In this document: piece after piece, positions 23,560 to 34,900 of the stretch
Position numbering within the stretch: position 1 is the stretch's first letter
Layout: each line of letters begins with the position of its first letter
Assembly (NCBI GenBank): GCA_944990035.1
Contig: CALYLX010000153.1
Span: 186,001-250,000, forward strand
DNA: 64,000 nt
Direction: 5' to 3'
From: Clitopilus passeckerianus
Taxonomy: Eukaryota > Basidiomycota > Agaricomycetes > Agaricales > Entolomataceae
Notes under the pieces: model-generated
Databases searched by the model: none
Told to the model about the DNA's origin: nothing
What the model saw: the letters and a program-made list of their open reading frames with translations, nothing else
Program-made: the position numbers and the translations under genes

Positions 23560-25010
23560 AAGTTCTCCTCATAAGTCGCAGCGTTCGATTATGGTGAAGA
23601 GCGGTGGGCAGGGGGAGGACCAGTAGAAGAAAGGGTTGAGCCTGCGAGTTGTCTTCCTGCCAGTTCTTTTGAGCGGCCGAAGGAGTTTTGTTGCACCCCA
23701 AATCTCTCCCTGATCAACACAACATCTAACACTCGTCACTCCATGGCCATAGAATCTCCCGCCAACATCCCACCCGGGCACTTGAGCAAGCCTGGCCGAG
23801 TCTCCGAAACCCCGGATGAATCAGGGGCATGCAGCGTTCGCAGAACAATGGGAGCTGCATCGACAGCTGAGGCGAGGTGAGGTGATGGCTGGCGTAAATG
23901 GCGGCAGTGGTTCGATAGTCGACGGGACGTGGATCCCATGGTGGATGTTGAGGTATCCCAAGCATCTGAGCGCACAATCATCGTGAATGCCTCTATTCAT
24001 GTGGCCCTTGAGCGTCAGGGGTGGGAGGGGGAAGGTAGCTCGCTCCTCGGTGGCTCTCCTTCGCCAACATGGCCAACAGCAGCTTGAGGCTGATTTTCGT
24101 GGACCATACGATGTCGTGTAATGGTAGGAAAAACGTATGTGGACGGGAGCTCTGGTGGGAGGTACGACCAGGATGGTTGGGAAAGAGAAGGCGGCTGGAT
24201 GATCGAAGAGAGCTTGAGAGGCGATCTCAAGACGGTGCAATGAATGAGGCTCGTTACAGGATTTTGGTCCAAGGGCCATATGAACGTTCTTCGTCATCGT
24301 GCATATGCACCAAGTCTTGCTTTCTGACCAGTGACGATCCCCAGAAGCTCAAAGTCAAGGTTGAACGTTTGAACGTTCAGAACATTGAGGAATGTACCCG
24401 TGAGTGACACGGAGTCGAGTCTGGTAGGCGGTTTTGTGTCGGGAAGGCATAAAGGGAGGAATTTGGAGGAGACGATTTCATGAACATGCACATGGATGGA
24501 ATGAACGAGAGGCTATGCGCTGGACCCAGCTCCAATTATATGGTGCCAACGGGCAAGCAAGCTGAATCTGGTAGGACCTATACGGAAGGATGAATGGATG
24601 GCGGAAAAGAAAGCTACAATTTGCGTTACCTTACATTGCTTCTCCCACTTCTGTGATCTCCGTCAGCCATCCATTTAGCCAGTTTGTATCAATTCACGGT
24701 CGTCATCTTGAGCTAAGTAGAAACAACTTGAATGTTCATAGCTCAAAAAAACATTTGCATCGACATTGGCAAGTGGACGTTGGGTGGATGTTGATTCGAT
24801 TCGGGGCCGTGATGAGCTTGTGGCGAGGGGGAGAACGTGCTGACAATGTTTTGGAAACCCGTCGATCCATCTTGAAGTTGAGTGAATAAGGGAAACGAAA
24901 GCAAGCAAGGTGATGTCTCCTCCGTTGCTGTGCCTGGCCGCGCTTGGTTTGTCCCCCAAGACCCCGCCAAACAACGCGTCCCCAATTTAGTCGCCTCGAG
25001 ACGCGTCGGC
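23560..25010. repeat. Degenerate dispersed repeat, copy R3
   Basis: This is co-linear with R2 over its whole length (see R2). The right-hand end 24912-25008 is the best preserved part: 'tgtctcctccgttg', 'tgtgcctggcc', 'tttgtcccccaag.ccccgccaaacaacgcgtccccaatt' and 'agacgcgtc' all recur in order. Confidence 0.6.
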
Positions 25011-25815
25011 CCTTGGTCCTAGTCAATCACCCGCCGGCTTAATCTTTGACGGCACGTACAAACTACATCCCCCGCACACGCGTCAACCCCAAGAACTAGG
25101 CTACGTGCTTCACCGCCAGATTCAGAAATGTCGACCCGTACGAAGCCCGCGGGTGGCCTCTTTTGACGCTTCAACATTTCACCAACCTTTCTTCCCATTT
25201 CTAGGCCCGCATGAGCTCTAACAGGTAGTCGGATCGCCAAGATGTCCCTAGAATCAGAGGAGAGGTGTCTAGGGCCGCATTATTTTAGGGCCGCTGGGTC
25301 ACGAAACAAATCTCGGTTGAACTACAGTACCCTCTGGTTCGGAAATTATGAAAGTTCCCGATTGGATACCTCTACTATCGATTCTCTGAAGGCTATCCTG
25401 TTACGAATCCAGATGGACTAACCAACACTCTCGGCTAATCTAAGCAACGAGGTGTAGATTCTGCGCAGCGGTGGACATAATTTTCAAGAACCTATCCTCA
25501 GGGGCCTTTCAAAAGGATATGTCCGAGTTGCCTCAACGACGAGTAGCGTACCGATGACAACCTCTCAAGACCTCCTTCCATTCCGAAGCTCGTTCCGATG
25601 AGTCTGGTCAATGACGTAAATACTACTATTCTGCTGGGCGATCAGAAGTCACGGCAGCGCAGATACCAGATACCTTAGATTCGGATATTCGGGCAGGTAT
25701 TTCTTATTGCCATTTCATCACGGAACAATATACATTCCGCAGTCCATGTATCACATTATTGTAGACCATACCTTGAAGTTGGTCGAGGCACCCACCACTG
25801 GCAAATCATAGAGCC
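25011..25815. other. Gene-poor stretch
   Basis: No gene is supported. The segment ends in the 3' flank of the minus-strand membrane protein gene. Confidence 0.4.
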
Positions 25816-26914
25816 TCACTTGAGGTCTAATTGTACAAGCGCCACAGCAAACATCCCCAGAAACCCTACAAGGACGGATACAACCATCACAGGGCCATAT
25901 AACCAAGCTAGCAAGGGAGGCCAGGACGTCAGTCAGGTGCATTTGGGGGACTCGGGAAAAGATAGACGTACCGCGCGGAGGCGCCCGTTTGTCTAAAGAA
26001 TCAGCCATCCTGGATAACCACGCGCTGCATTTCTGCGTCCAGTGAGGAAACAGGAGGGTAAACCGTGCCCACTATAGAAACATTGGTGTAGTCAGTCTGA
26101 GTGCCTCGGTGGTCGGATTGATATCAGGAGGAGACGTACCAGGTAGATGAGAAGCTGGATAATTTTGACCCATGCGGCAAGCACGAATAGGGTAGAAAAC
26201 GAGCCGCAAACAAATAGCCAAAACCAAAACGCCACACCTTGCCAGAGTGTTGAGATGGCTTTGAAAGGAATGAACGTCAGGAGATAGGTGAGATACATGA
26301 CGGGCAGAATATAAGCCAGCAAGCCTGCACTGAGGCAGATGCCGGCCAACACTTGATAGGGGTATCGAGCGACGACTCAGCGAAAGTTTCGACCCTTGAT
26401 AATCGAGCCACGTACAGCAAAATATGGTTATCAGGGGCAGACAGAGGAAGTCCAGTAAATAGTCGTCGTGGAAGAACCAAAACGCCACAGGCGGCCTGAT
26501 GGGCTCGTAGAGACCTAAGTAGTAGCATCTAGAGTAAATCAGCGCCTAGGGTCAAAAAGTAGCAACCGATAGAACAGGAAAACCGCACATTACCACGAAC
26601 AAAGCACCCCCAACCCACTCTATCCACGTTGCGGAAACCGGATTGCCTGCTAGCGATTCTAGAGCCTTGGCAGTGCCGAATCCGAGGATGATAGTCATGG
26701 TTGTGAGTCGGTAGAGTGTTAGCTTGACGTATCGTGGGTTTGACTCTTTAGACTCTTCTTGGAGGAGGAGCGGTTCGGTGACGTCCGAGTCTCCCGGTGA
26801 CATGGGATATGCTTCGAGGTCTGGATACTGCAGGTTGTGAGTCCCGGATGGTGTCACTAGGGCTGAGCGGTCAATGGTGCTCGCAGTTAAGACGCGCCGA
26901 TGGCTGGATTTCAT
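25816..26914 (-). CDS. Multi-pass membrane protein of unknown function
   Basis: Read on the minus strand, this starts MKSSHRRVLTASTIDRSA, with an N-terminal cytosol-like segment containing PLLLQEESKE, a di-leucine-like acidic motif. Hydrophobic segments follow: TIILGFGTAKALESLAG, IEWVGGALFVVMCG, DYLLDFLCLPLITIFCCTW, VLAGICLSAGLLAYILPVMY, FWFWLFVCGSFSTLFVLAAW and, after a WARFTLLFPHWTQKCSAW exon, VMVVSVLVGFLGMFAVALVQ close to the stop (TGA complement at 25816-25818). That makes about five or six membrane helices and roughly 300 residues. The junction near 26530-26600 has two workable splice choices, both giving GLYEPIRPPVAFWFFHDD afterwards. I do not recognise the family; it is not an MFS or ABC protein by length or motifs. 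Confidence 0.65.
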
Positions 26915-27491
26915 CGGATTCAGTCAGGAACATGCCAGCGTTGGAACCCAATACAAAACGTACCTGTCAAACCGAGCAAGTCGATCCTGCATAACACACA
27001 CACCCTCGGCCCACTAGAGCGTTTGACGGCTATTTACTCTAGACCTCTGGGGAAGACAGCGAAGACACGGTGGTGGTGGTAGGAGGTGAGAACCAAAAGG
27101 TCAAGGCACGGGATTTGATATTCAAGTCCCAGTCAATCATGGCGAGGCGATGCGGTGGCGCACCGCTCTAACGTCCTTTCGACAGGTACAAATGAGCATA
27201 CATGGGAAAACGCGGAGCCTTAGCGTGATCAGCTCGTTCGTTAAGCGCTCATTTAGCGCCGTAGACTTGGAACTGATGTCGAGCCATGGGGTAAGATGTT
27301 GAATTTGAGACGTTTCTATGAAAGTCCGGGAACGACGCGTCTTGGTCCTCGAAGCTACTTGACTGAATTAGGAACGCCTCATTCAGCAGAGACTCGGTGA
27401 GTAGGTAAAGCACAATCAGCGATTTTTACTTGTAGTTACTGCAGAAAGACACAAAACGTCGTCCTCGATTCCTCCTCCCCCAAGCTAGAAA
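26915..27491. other. Intergenic
   Basis: This is the upstream flank of the minus-strand membrane protein gene and the 3' flank of the next minus-strand gene. It contains no supported gene. Confidence 0.5.
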
Positions 27492-28495
27492 CTAGAACTC
27501 CCGACTATCAAACACCAACGCCTCCCCAATCTTCGTCGTAACGCCAAATTCCTCGCTCTGGCTCTTCTCCCGGGGTCCATACCCAATGCCCGCTTCCGTG
27601 CCCGTGCCAGTGCTAGTGCCAGATGGACAGTAAATATCTACGTCAAAGCGTATCCTAGGACCCGCTGCCAGTGGGGCGAATGCGAATCCTTCCGAATCCG
27701 ATACAGGTTGAGGTTCAGATTCGGATTCTGGGGCCATGGCCATTGCGGGTGGTAGTGGTGGTAGGTTCTGGACTGGGACGTCCTGGGTTTTGCCGAGGTA
27801 GGCGACGCGGACCTAGATGATATGATAGGGGGTTAGTTGTTATTGAATGCAAGATTCGAGAGTGGGTAGGAGGTAGAGGTTTGGGTACCTTCTGGATGAT
27901 GTACTGGGGTGAATCGCTGGCGGCGGCTGGGGTTTGGGACTCGGACGCAGATTCCCTTGCTGTTTCCGGGTCAGAACTTACTGGGGAGATACTGTGACTC
28001 GGATTCTACGGGGTCTGTAGATGTGCCTTCTGGAGAAACACGTCAGCTCATGACCCTATGCAACGAATACGACCCACATGACTCGAGATACGCACCCGGA
28101 CTGGCATCTTGTACGCTATACTCTACCTCTATAATCACGCTGACCTGGTGGATGATCCTGGGGGATAGATTCAATCTGGGGAGCCCGCCGGCGGCATATC
28201 TGTCACGGTACTTCTGCAGGAATGAGAGGCTGTCGGACCGACGAGGCCTGGGTAGCCTCTCGTACTCGGATGACGGGGGAGGCACTTCGGTTATCTCGAA
28301 GACTTCCTGATAAGTGTTGGAGGTTCTGTCAGTGCCGGAGAAGGGTACATTTGGATTGGACGAGACGTACGGCAAAGAGAGCTGCGGATTGTTCGAGCTG
28401 TTCTTTTATCGGGCTGCAAGAGATGGGGATGAGTTTCGTGCTTCGATGATTTATATGTGGAGACGGTGATACATTATGCCTTCAATGGATGCCAT
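27492..28495 (-). CDS. Unknown acidic fungal protein, multi-exon
   Basis: Minus-strand exons read MASIEGII | PIKEQLEQSAALFA | EVFEITEVPPPSSEYERLPR ... KYRDRYAAGGLPRLNLSPRI, IHQVSVIIEVEYSVQDASP | EGTSTDPVESESQ, SPQYIIQK | VRVAYLGKTQDVPVQNLPPL, then PESESEPQPVSDSEGFAFAP, AGPRIRFDVDIYCPSG and a C-terminus VFDSREF. Donors are canonical (GTACGT, GTATCA, GTGCGT) and frames agree across four introns. The alternation of IIEVEYSV, YIIQKVRVAYLG and IRFDVDIY suggests a beta-sandwich, but no named domain is evident. It lies in line with two other minus-strand genes. Confidence 0.6.
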
Positions 28496-29234
28496 TTGGA
28501 CGTGAGATTTGGCGAGGGAGGGAGAACAGAGGATGCAGAGGATTCAGATGCAATCAATGGTGGCGGCATCGGTTCAGCGTGCCTATAGCACGAGGTTAAT
28601 CAGCCACGCAATTTATAGGAGGTGTTCGAAGTCAATTGGATCCTTCTGATATGTTTTAGAGTTTGATGCCTCGAGTCTTCGTCTTTGGTCTTGTTGAAGG
28701 TCGATGCGTCGGATAACTACCGAATTAGAGACGCGTTGTTTGGCAAAGGAGTGAGGAACAAATAAGCGAAGACCTGGAGTCGTTTGCCAGGCACCAAGCT
28801 CAAGGTCAGGCTCACTTTAATTTCAATAGCCTCTCGCCGTCGTCGTCGTCATTCATCACGAACAAGGAGGGCACCACACAGGATAACCATATCGGCCAAA
28901 TGATAAATAGGACCCACATCCAAGGTGTGCCACAAGCTAAGGCCTTCATACCCTACATACGGGCTCATTAATCATTTTCCGAACAACTTGGTTATCATCC
29001 TGAGTCTCGCTCCCGCCTGCTTACAACGGTTAGAATCCTTCGATCAACGTCTCCCAACCCCCATAGAGGCCTACTTCTTGCGTCACTCTCGTGACAATGC
29101 CAGCATAGAAATAATCTGATTTAACGTTCGATTTTCGAACCTATCGTACTCTACTCTATCCATTCCCCCTCCTACACCCTTCCTACATAACCCCAACCCC
29201 GTTGAACACCTCTCATACCTCCCATCATCTTCCT
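28496..29234. other. Intergenic, holding a repeat-end element copy
   Basis: No gene is seen. The region contains one copy of the GACGCGTTGTTTGGC element, listed separately. Confidence 0.45.
28729..28800 (+). repeat. Repeat-end element copy (plus orientation)
   Basis: This reads agacgcgttgtttggc, then a diverged 'ggagt.aggaacaaataagc' and later 'ttgccaggcacca', the same word order as the complement of 18318-18436 and 24912-25008. The body of R2/R3 is not present next to it. Confidence 0.5.
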
Positions 29235-30159
29235 CTAAGACAACGTAATATTAAAATCCCCGTCAGTAATAAACGTCCCCGACATCGTGAGTGAGATATG
29301 GGAGTTACGAGGTTTCTGCCAGTGTATGTGAGATCAGTCGACGAACTTGAAGAGAGGTGCTAGAGCTAGAGCTGGAGGGGTGGACTTACGGGCGCTGGGG
29401 TACCGCGGTTGGATTGCTCAGTCCCAGGAGTAGAAGATTCGGGAGTAGATTCGGATTCAGAAGCAGAAGCAGAAGCGGAAGCAGAGTTGGATTGGGGTTG
29501 GGATTCAGATGTGGACTCTTCTGAAAAGAGGGTTGAGGAATTTAGTTAGGGAGTGAGGCCCAAGCGGTAGAGGTACTTACGGTTCTGATTCTGCAATCCA
29601 GCCTCTGCCCCAGGGGTGGTACTACCACCGGCATTGACATTTTGGTCAGGAGATTTGGACGATTCAACGTAAATCTATAGAGAATTCGAGTCTCTAGGTT
29701 AGAATCCGATTCGACTCGGATATTGTGATAGAATTACTCACCCTCGGCGTCCCACTCGCCGCCTGGGCGGGGTCGATGTGTAGGTTGTAAAGGTTCCCGG
29801 ATAACGCTGAGACAGCCTGAGCCTGGACGGGGACGGGGGTGGGGGCTGAACCCGAAGACTTGGGGGTCTGCTGAGAGTCCTGAGTTACGGTTTGTTCAGT
29901 ATTCTTCTCTTGATCGACCACGTCTGTCACTGGAAATATATAGGTATGCAATTAGCGATTTCTGCTGCAAAGTGGAGGATATTTGAAGTATGGAGGGGTG
30001 GATGTACAGTACTTACTTTCTGAATCGCGGACATCCGAGTTGCCAGTGGCTTCGTTGTCGTTGGCCGGGCTGTCGACGAGAGATATGGCTCAGTATCTGT
30101 CCCAGCGGCCCATATACGCGGGTAATGAGTTAATACCTTAGACGTTCAGTCGAAGTCAT
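29235..30159 (-). CDS. Unknown Ser/Pro/Gln-rich protein with beta-strand C-terminus
   Basis: There are six minus-strand exons with canonical junctions: MTSTERLS | PANDNEATGNSDVRDSE | MTDVVDQEKNTEQTVTQ ... LSGNLYNLHIDPAQAASGTP | IYVESSKSPDQNVNAGGSTT | ESTSESQPQSNSASASASAS ... | KPRNSHISLTMSGTFITDGD ... ITLS stop. The protein is about 210 residues, largely disordered, with two short ordered spots (NLYNLHIDPAQAASGTPR-IYVE and the last 20 residues). The C-terminal TFITDGDFNITL resembles the SDFNITL seen in the prefix of the ankyrin-fused gene at 4.6 kb. Function unknown. Confidence 0.6.
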
Positions 30160-31929
30160 TTTCCGGTATTTCACAAGGAGAACTTGGTTTCAAAAGACGG
30201 AGAGCCTGAGAGGCGAGAGGCTTTAGGATGAACTTGCACCTTGAGATGCACTCAGAGCTTGGAAGTTTGAGAATGGAGAACCCGAGAGATTTTATCATGC
30301 CGTTGTATTAGCGATGGCGGTGGCGTATAGGTGAGATAGGTGTGCAGGTGTGAGCCAGCCTTGGAACCTGTGTACGCGTAGAGGATAGAGCATATGATCG
30401 GCCACAGTCGTTCCTCGTTCCCACAGCCTTTAATCGTGATTATTTGGTGGTTTTTTAGTAAGACGCCCGATATTGCCCCGATGCGGTTGGCATCTACTAT
30501 GATAGCCTGAGAGGTACTCAGAGTGGACCTCTGAAAACTGGCACGGAGGTCCAGGACGAAAAATGGAGGGGAAATGGTGGGGACGGTGGGGACGTTGTGG
30601 GACACAAAATTGGGCAAACATGCCCGATTGGAGGTTGAGACTACTCAGAGGTCAAGAGGTGCGATGTTACGGGCAGGTTGCGGGCATCCGAGTCCGTGAT
30701 GCGGCTGGTAGTCTGGTAGAGGAACAGTTGCAATTAGCGCTCTCGTCGGGATGTTGACGTAAAACTTCTACCTGGCCGGCAGACGCGCTCGGTTGACGAC
30801 GTGTTGTTTGGCAGGAGTTTGGGGCGCAAACAAGCCCAGGCACGGATTCGAAAGTTTGTTAAGACTGCTTTTACAAGCGCACAGCCCACCCACTCGACAT
30901 AAGGAGATCATGGAAGTGGACGGCAGAAAATCAACCATTTCCAATATTAAGGACATCCATGATGACAGCATGTACGTCCTTTCAACAAGCATACCACCCA
31001 AACTTTCGTCGACTTGTTTACCCTTTATGTGATTTAAAAGGTTTGAAACCTCAATATTGTCGTTCCAGGCTATCCACTTACTCTTTCCATAGAAATGACT
31101 CCACTACCTTCTCGCCGGCACATCAGGCCAGCCGCTCGGCCTCATATCCTTTCAGCGCAGAAACGCCCTACCCTTTCTTCAAATGTTTCTGATCCCGGAA
31201 CCGGCCCCAGGGCTTATTGGGCCCCTCCTTCAGCGTCATGTTCTTTTTGGATGATCGGAAGTGGCGAGGAAGGCCATAGGAAGGCGAAGATGAAAGCACC
31301 AGCGTCTGTTTCCCCAAAACCTGGAACGAGGTCCATCCATAGCCAACATCATGATGGCCTCATCCCGAACCGTGTTCTTTGTCCCTCACGACCACACCCC
31401 GTTTCCCCATTCCACGGGAACATACCCGAACCAGGCTGTGGGATCGCTGTTGGTGAAGAAGGATGAATGGACGCCTTACCTCTGCCCTCTCACCCTCTCT
31501 CAAAGCCCACCGACTCCATGCAAGCGGTGCCATTCATGCCGAATTACGTTGGGACAAACCGGGAAGATTTGACCAGGTTCATGGTCTTGTTCCACCACGC
31601 CACGGCGCCACGATCAATTTTTGTTCCATCCAAACCCATACCTTCCCCACATTCTTACCAACCATACGAGAAGCCCGCCTATGGGCCCGGGCATGCCGAA
31701 GCACCAGAGCATGCAACCATTTCCATGGCACTCTAACTATGGCTGTGGGCGTGGAGCGATGTAGCTGAGTTTAAAATGATATACTGTATATGGTATATCG
31801 ATATACTTGGTTAGGAAACTTGATATACTGTTTATATCGACCTGACGATCTTACCTCGTGATTCCCAGCTAGTCCTGACCAGACCTCCTCCGCCCAATCT
31901 GACAGCGCACATCACCCATACATCACTAC
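30160..31929. other. Intergenic with repeat element and possible coding debris
   Basis: 30795-30850 carries another GACG-CGTGTTGTTTGGC element copy. From about 31040 to 31736 the plus strand has protein-like but frame-broken stretches (for example LSTYSFHRNDSTTFSPAHQ, then in another frame VPFMPNYVGTNREDLTRFMV). I take this as decayed coding sequence without a known family. 31770-31850 is AT-rich, with 'gatatactgt' twice and a small palindrome 'ggtatatcgatatac', just upstream of the transposase-like gene. Confidence 0.35.
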
Positions 31930-34900
31930 ATGGCTACGCCTCAAGGGGAACCCACCCCAAATCCGTCAAAGCGCCCTGTCGGTCGACCGAAAGGGTCAAA
32001 GAACAAACTCAACACTGGAAATGAAGGCAAAAAAAGGCTGGTTGGGCGGCCAAAGAAAACTCAGAAGCAGGCGCCTGCCGAGGCCTCTCATTTGGCTGCA
32101 AAAGGTAAGCCTGGTCCCACAACGTGTTCATGTGCATGGAGAACCTCACACGGCACACGTCAATTAGCTGTCGACGCGGGTCCTGTCAATCCGGTCGTTA
32201 TCAACGGTAAGTGCCGCTCCTCCCAGTATATACAGCACAACTCATTTCCCCTTTGTTGATCCAGAACCAGTTATCTCTCTTCTCCCATCTGAGACTGCCG
32301 TTGCCGCCCCCACCAACTCAAACACCGGCACACGCGATGTAAGAGGCCTGGGAACCACATCACAGCAGGGTGATGGACCGCCGACTGCAGCCTCTGCCTC
32401 ACAGCAACAATCATCAGAGGTCCAGCAGGAAAGAACAAGCACGGAGAAGCGTCAGGCATCTATTACGGGTGTGTTTGCCCATTTCCCTGGTATTTCAAGC
32501 TCGTTTTGGACTAATACACCCTATTTGCAGCTTTTTTCGCACCTGACCGTGCTACACTGCCTCTCACGCGCGTGAACGAAGAGGATCAGTTCGAGCCTTC
32601 AGGTGAGTGAAGAACAATGCTTTGCGATCTCTAACTAACATTCATTCTCTCTCAGGTGAACTCCTAGCACGCGATCAAGAAGCGGATGCACACTCCCAAA
32701 CGGTCAATGCGGAGAAACAAGGTAACGAAGGTCCCGATCATCTAAACACAGGGACTGATGCATTTTCTCTCGCCAGATACCTCTCGCCAGCTCAGTGCAA
32801 TACTCAGCTCAAGTAAAATCAATGTATATTACTTTTCCGTTCAGTTCTAATTGATACCCTCCAATATAGACCTCAGCACATTTGATGATGTAACGGGACA
32901 CGGTACAGAGAGCCGGACTCAAGGTGAGCCTGCTTTACTTGTCTAGCAGCTTGCTACTTACACCACCAAACAATCAGCTTCACCGGCATCCTTAGAGGAA
33001 GTCGGCGGCAGGTCAAGCACCACCCCTGGTCCAGACCACAACAGAGATACAACCAGAACTGGTAAGTTCTCGTACACCTACAAACCGGTATCAGTTTTTC
33101 TGACTTCACGCGCAGCAGCCGCTCCTGGGTTACCACCGCCAAATGTGACGAACAATGTCGCGATCGACTTCGAGGCATTACTGAGCCTGCAGGACAAGGA
33201 GGAGGAGCTAGAGGAGGACGGTCCGGGGATGGTGGATGATATTGATAGGCTTATGGGATGTGGTGAGGACCGAGATGTTGATGATGAGGATGTGGGACCT
33301 GCACTCGACGATGATGAAGACACTGCAACTTCGCCTGCAGTGTCTTCGTTGACTGCTGCTGCCCCTGGCAGTAGCAGTCCTTCGCGATCTCGTTCGACGC
33401 CGCGGGCCTCAATTCCTACTTGGCTCGACACTATCTATCGAGAACTATGTGAACGCCTGCGTAGTGAGATGACGAATAATCGATCCGGTATACCGTCCTG
33501 CTACGATGACGGTCACTTCTCGATTCCGCCTAAGAACCCACTATTTACGACAGCCACGAAACATCAAATTGAACCCAAAGATTTCTTCACGCCATCATTC
33601 TTTGTATGGCTCCCACATGTTCTTGGCAAAATCCCATGTCCCGAGTGCAAGAAAGCGGGGAGGACATACAGCACGAAAGGCGGGGAAGTCATGCTTCAGC
33701 ATCACGGGTGGCCACAAGCTCCACGGCGAGTTGCTGATATTGACAAGACAGTCTATATTATAGGCTATCGCTACTTTTGCGGGCAGTGCAAGAAGACGTA
33801 CCTCAGCTGGTCCCCTGCCGTTCTCAATGTCTTACCCCCAGCTCTTTCCAGCCAGTTCAAGTTTCACCTCACTTGTCGCAGTGGCATCACCGACCGACTC
33901 TTTGCGATCCTGCGCTCCTCATTCCAGCGAGGTCTAGGACCAACCCCCTTCGCAGCCCTTATACGCACGTTACACATCCGCGGCTTTGAGCAACTCGAGC
34001 TCCAGTATTATGAGCTGGTGAACATGCGCCTCAAATCTGCCACAGGAACCTTGCTTGCCAAGCACCAGCGTTTTGGTGCTTGGAATGATCGAGACGGTTA
34101 TGCAGGCTATGTCCCTTCAGGACGTTATTTCGGTGATCTGTACAACATGATCATTGAGGAGCATAGCTCAGAGATCGATCAGCGGATGGCAATGTTATCC
34201 GCACGCTTGTTAGCAATAGACCATAGCCATAAGGTGAATCCTCAAGTTCCTCTATCATTGTCATATTCGGCAGACTGATCATTGGATACAGGTTCCAAAA
34301 CACCTTGGTAAAGTGAACGGAGAACCCGTTTTTGGCGCGTTACATACAGCAACCAACGAATACGTAGAAGTTCGCCAAATGACACTTACACCCACCAAGG
34401 CCCACGACCAGTTCATGCCCGCACTGGCGAAGATTTCGGAATCATTGAAATTGTATGGGCATGGGGACATTGAGGCCATCATGACCGACAATGTCCGTGC
34501 CGACAAGGCTGAGCTCGAGCGCATGTTTCCTTCGCTACGCCATGGTGTCCACCCAGTGCCTATCAAGTCTTCACTGCAGGTTCTTAGCATCCCTCTCGAT
34601 TGGGATACGACAATTCTTGACACCACCTATCTTATCAACCAACGACTCAACGAGTTCATGCAGCAACTCTCTGGACTTCCCACTGACCAGTCGGTTGATA
34701 TCAGTATGGATATGGAGTGGTCCACTGACCGCCGCGAGGGTATTCAGGGGCGTGTTTCCCTGGTTACAATTGCATATTTAGGATGTATATATCTCATTCG
34801 AGTGCGTTCTTTCGTCTCTTATCTATATTTGGGTCTGATGTCTAACTTCTGTGCTAATAGTTATCCAAATTTGTGACCCAGGACGGCTTTCTAAACCCGC

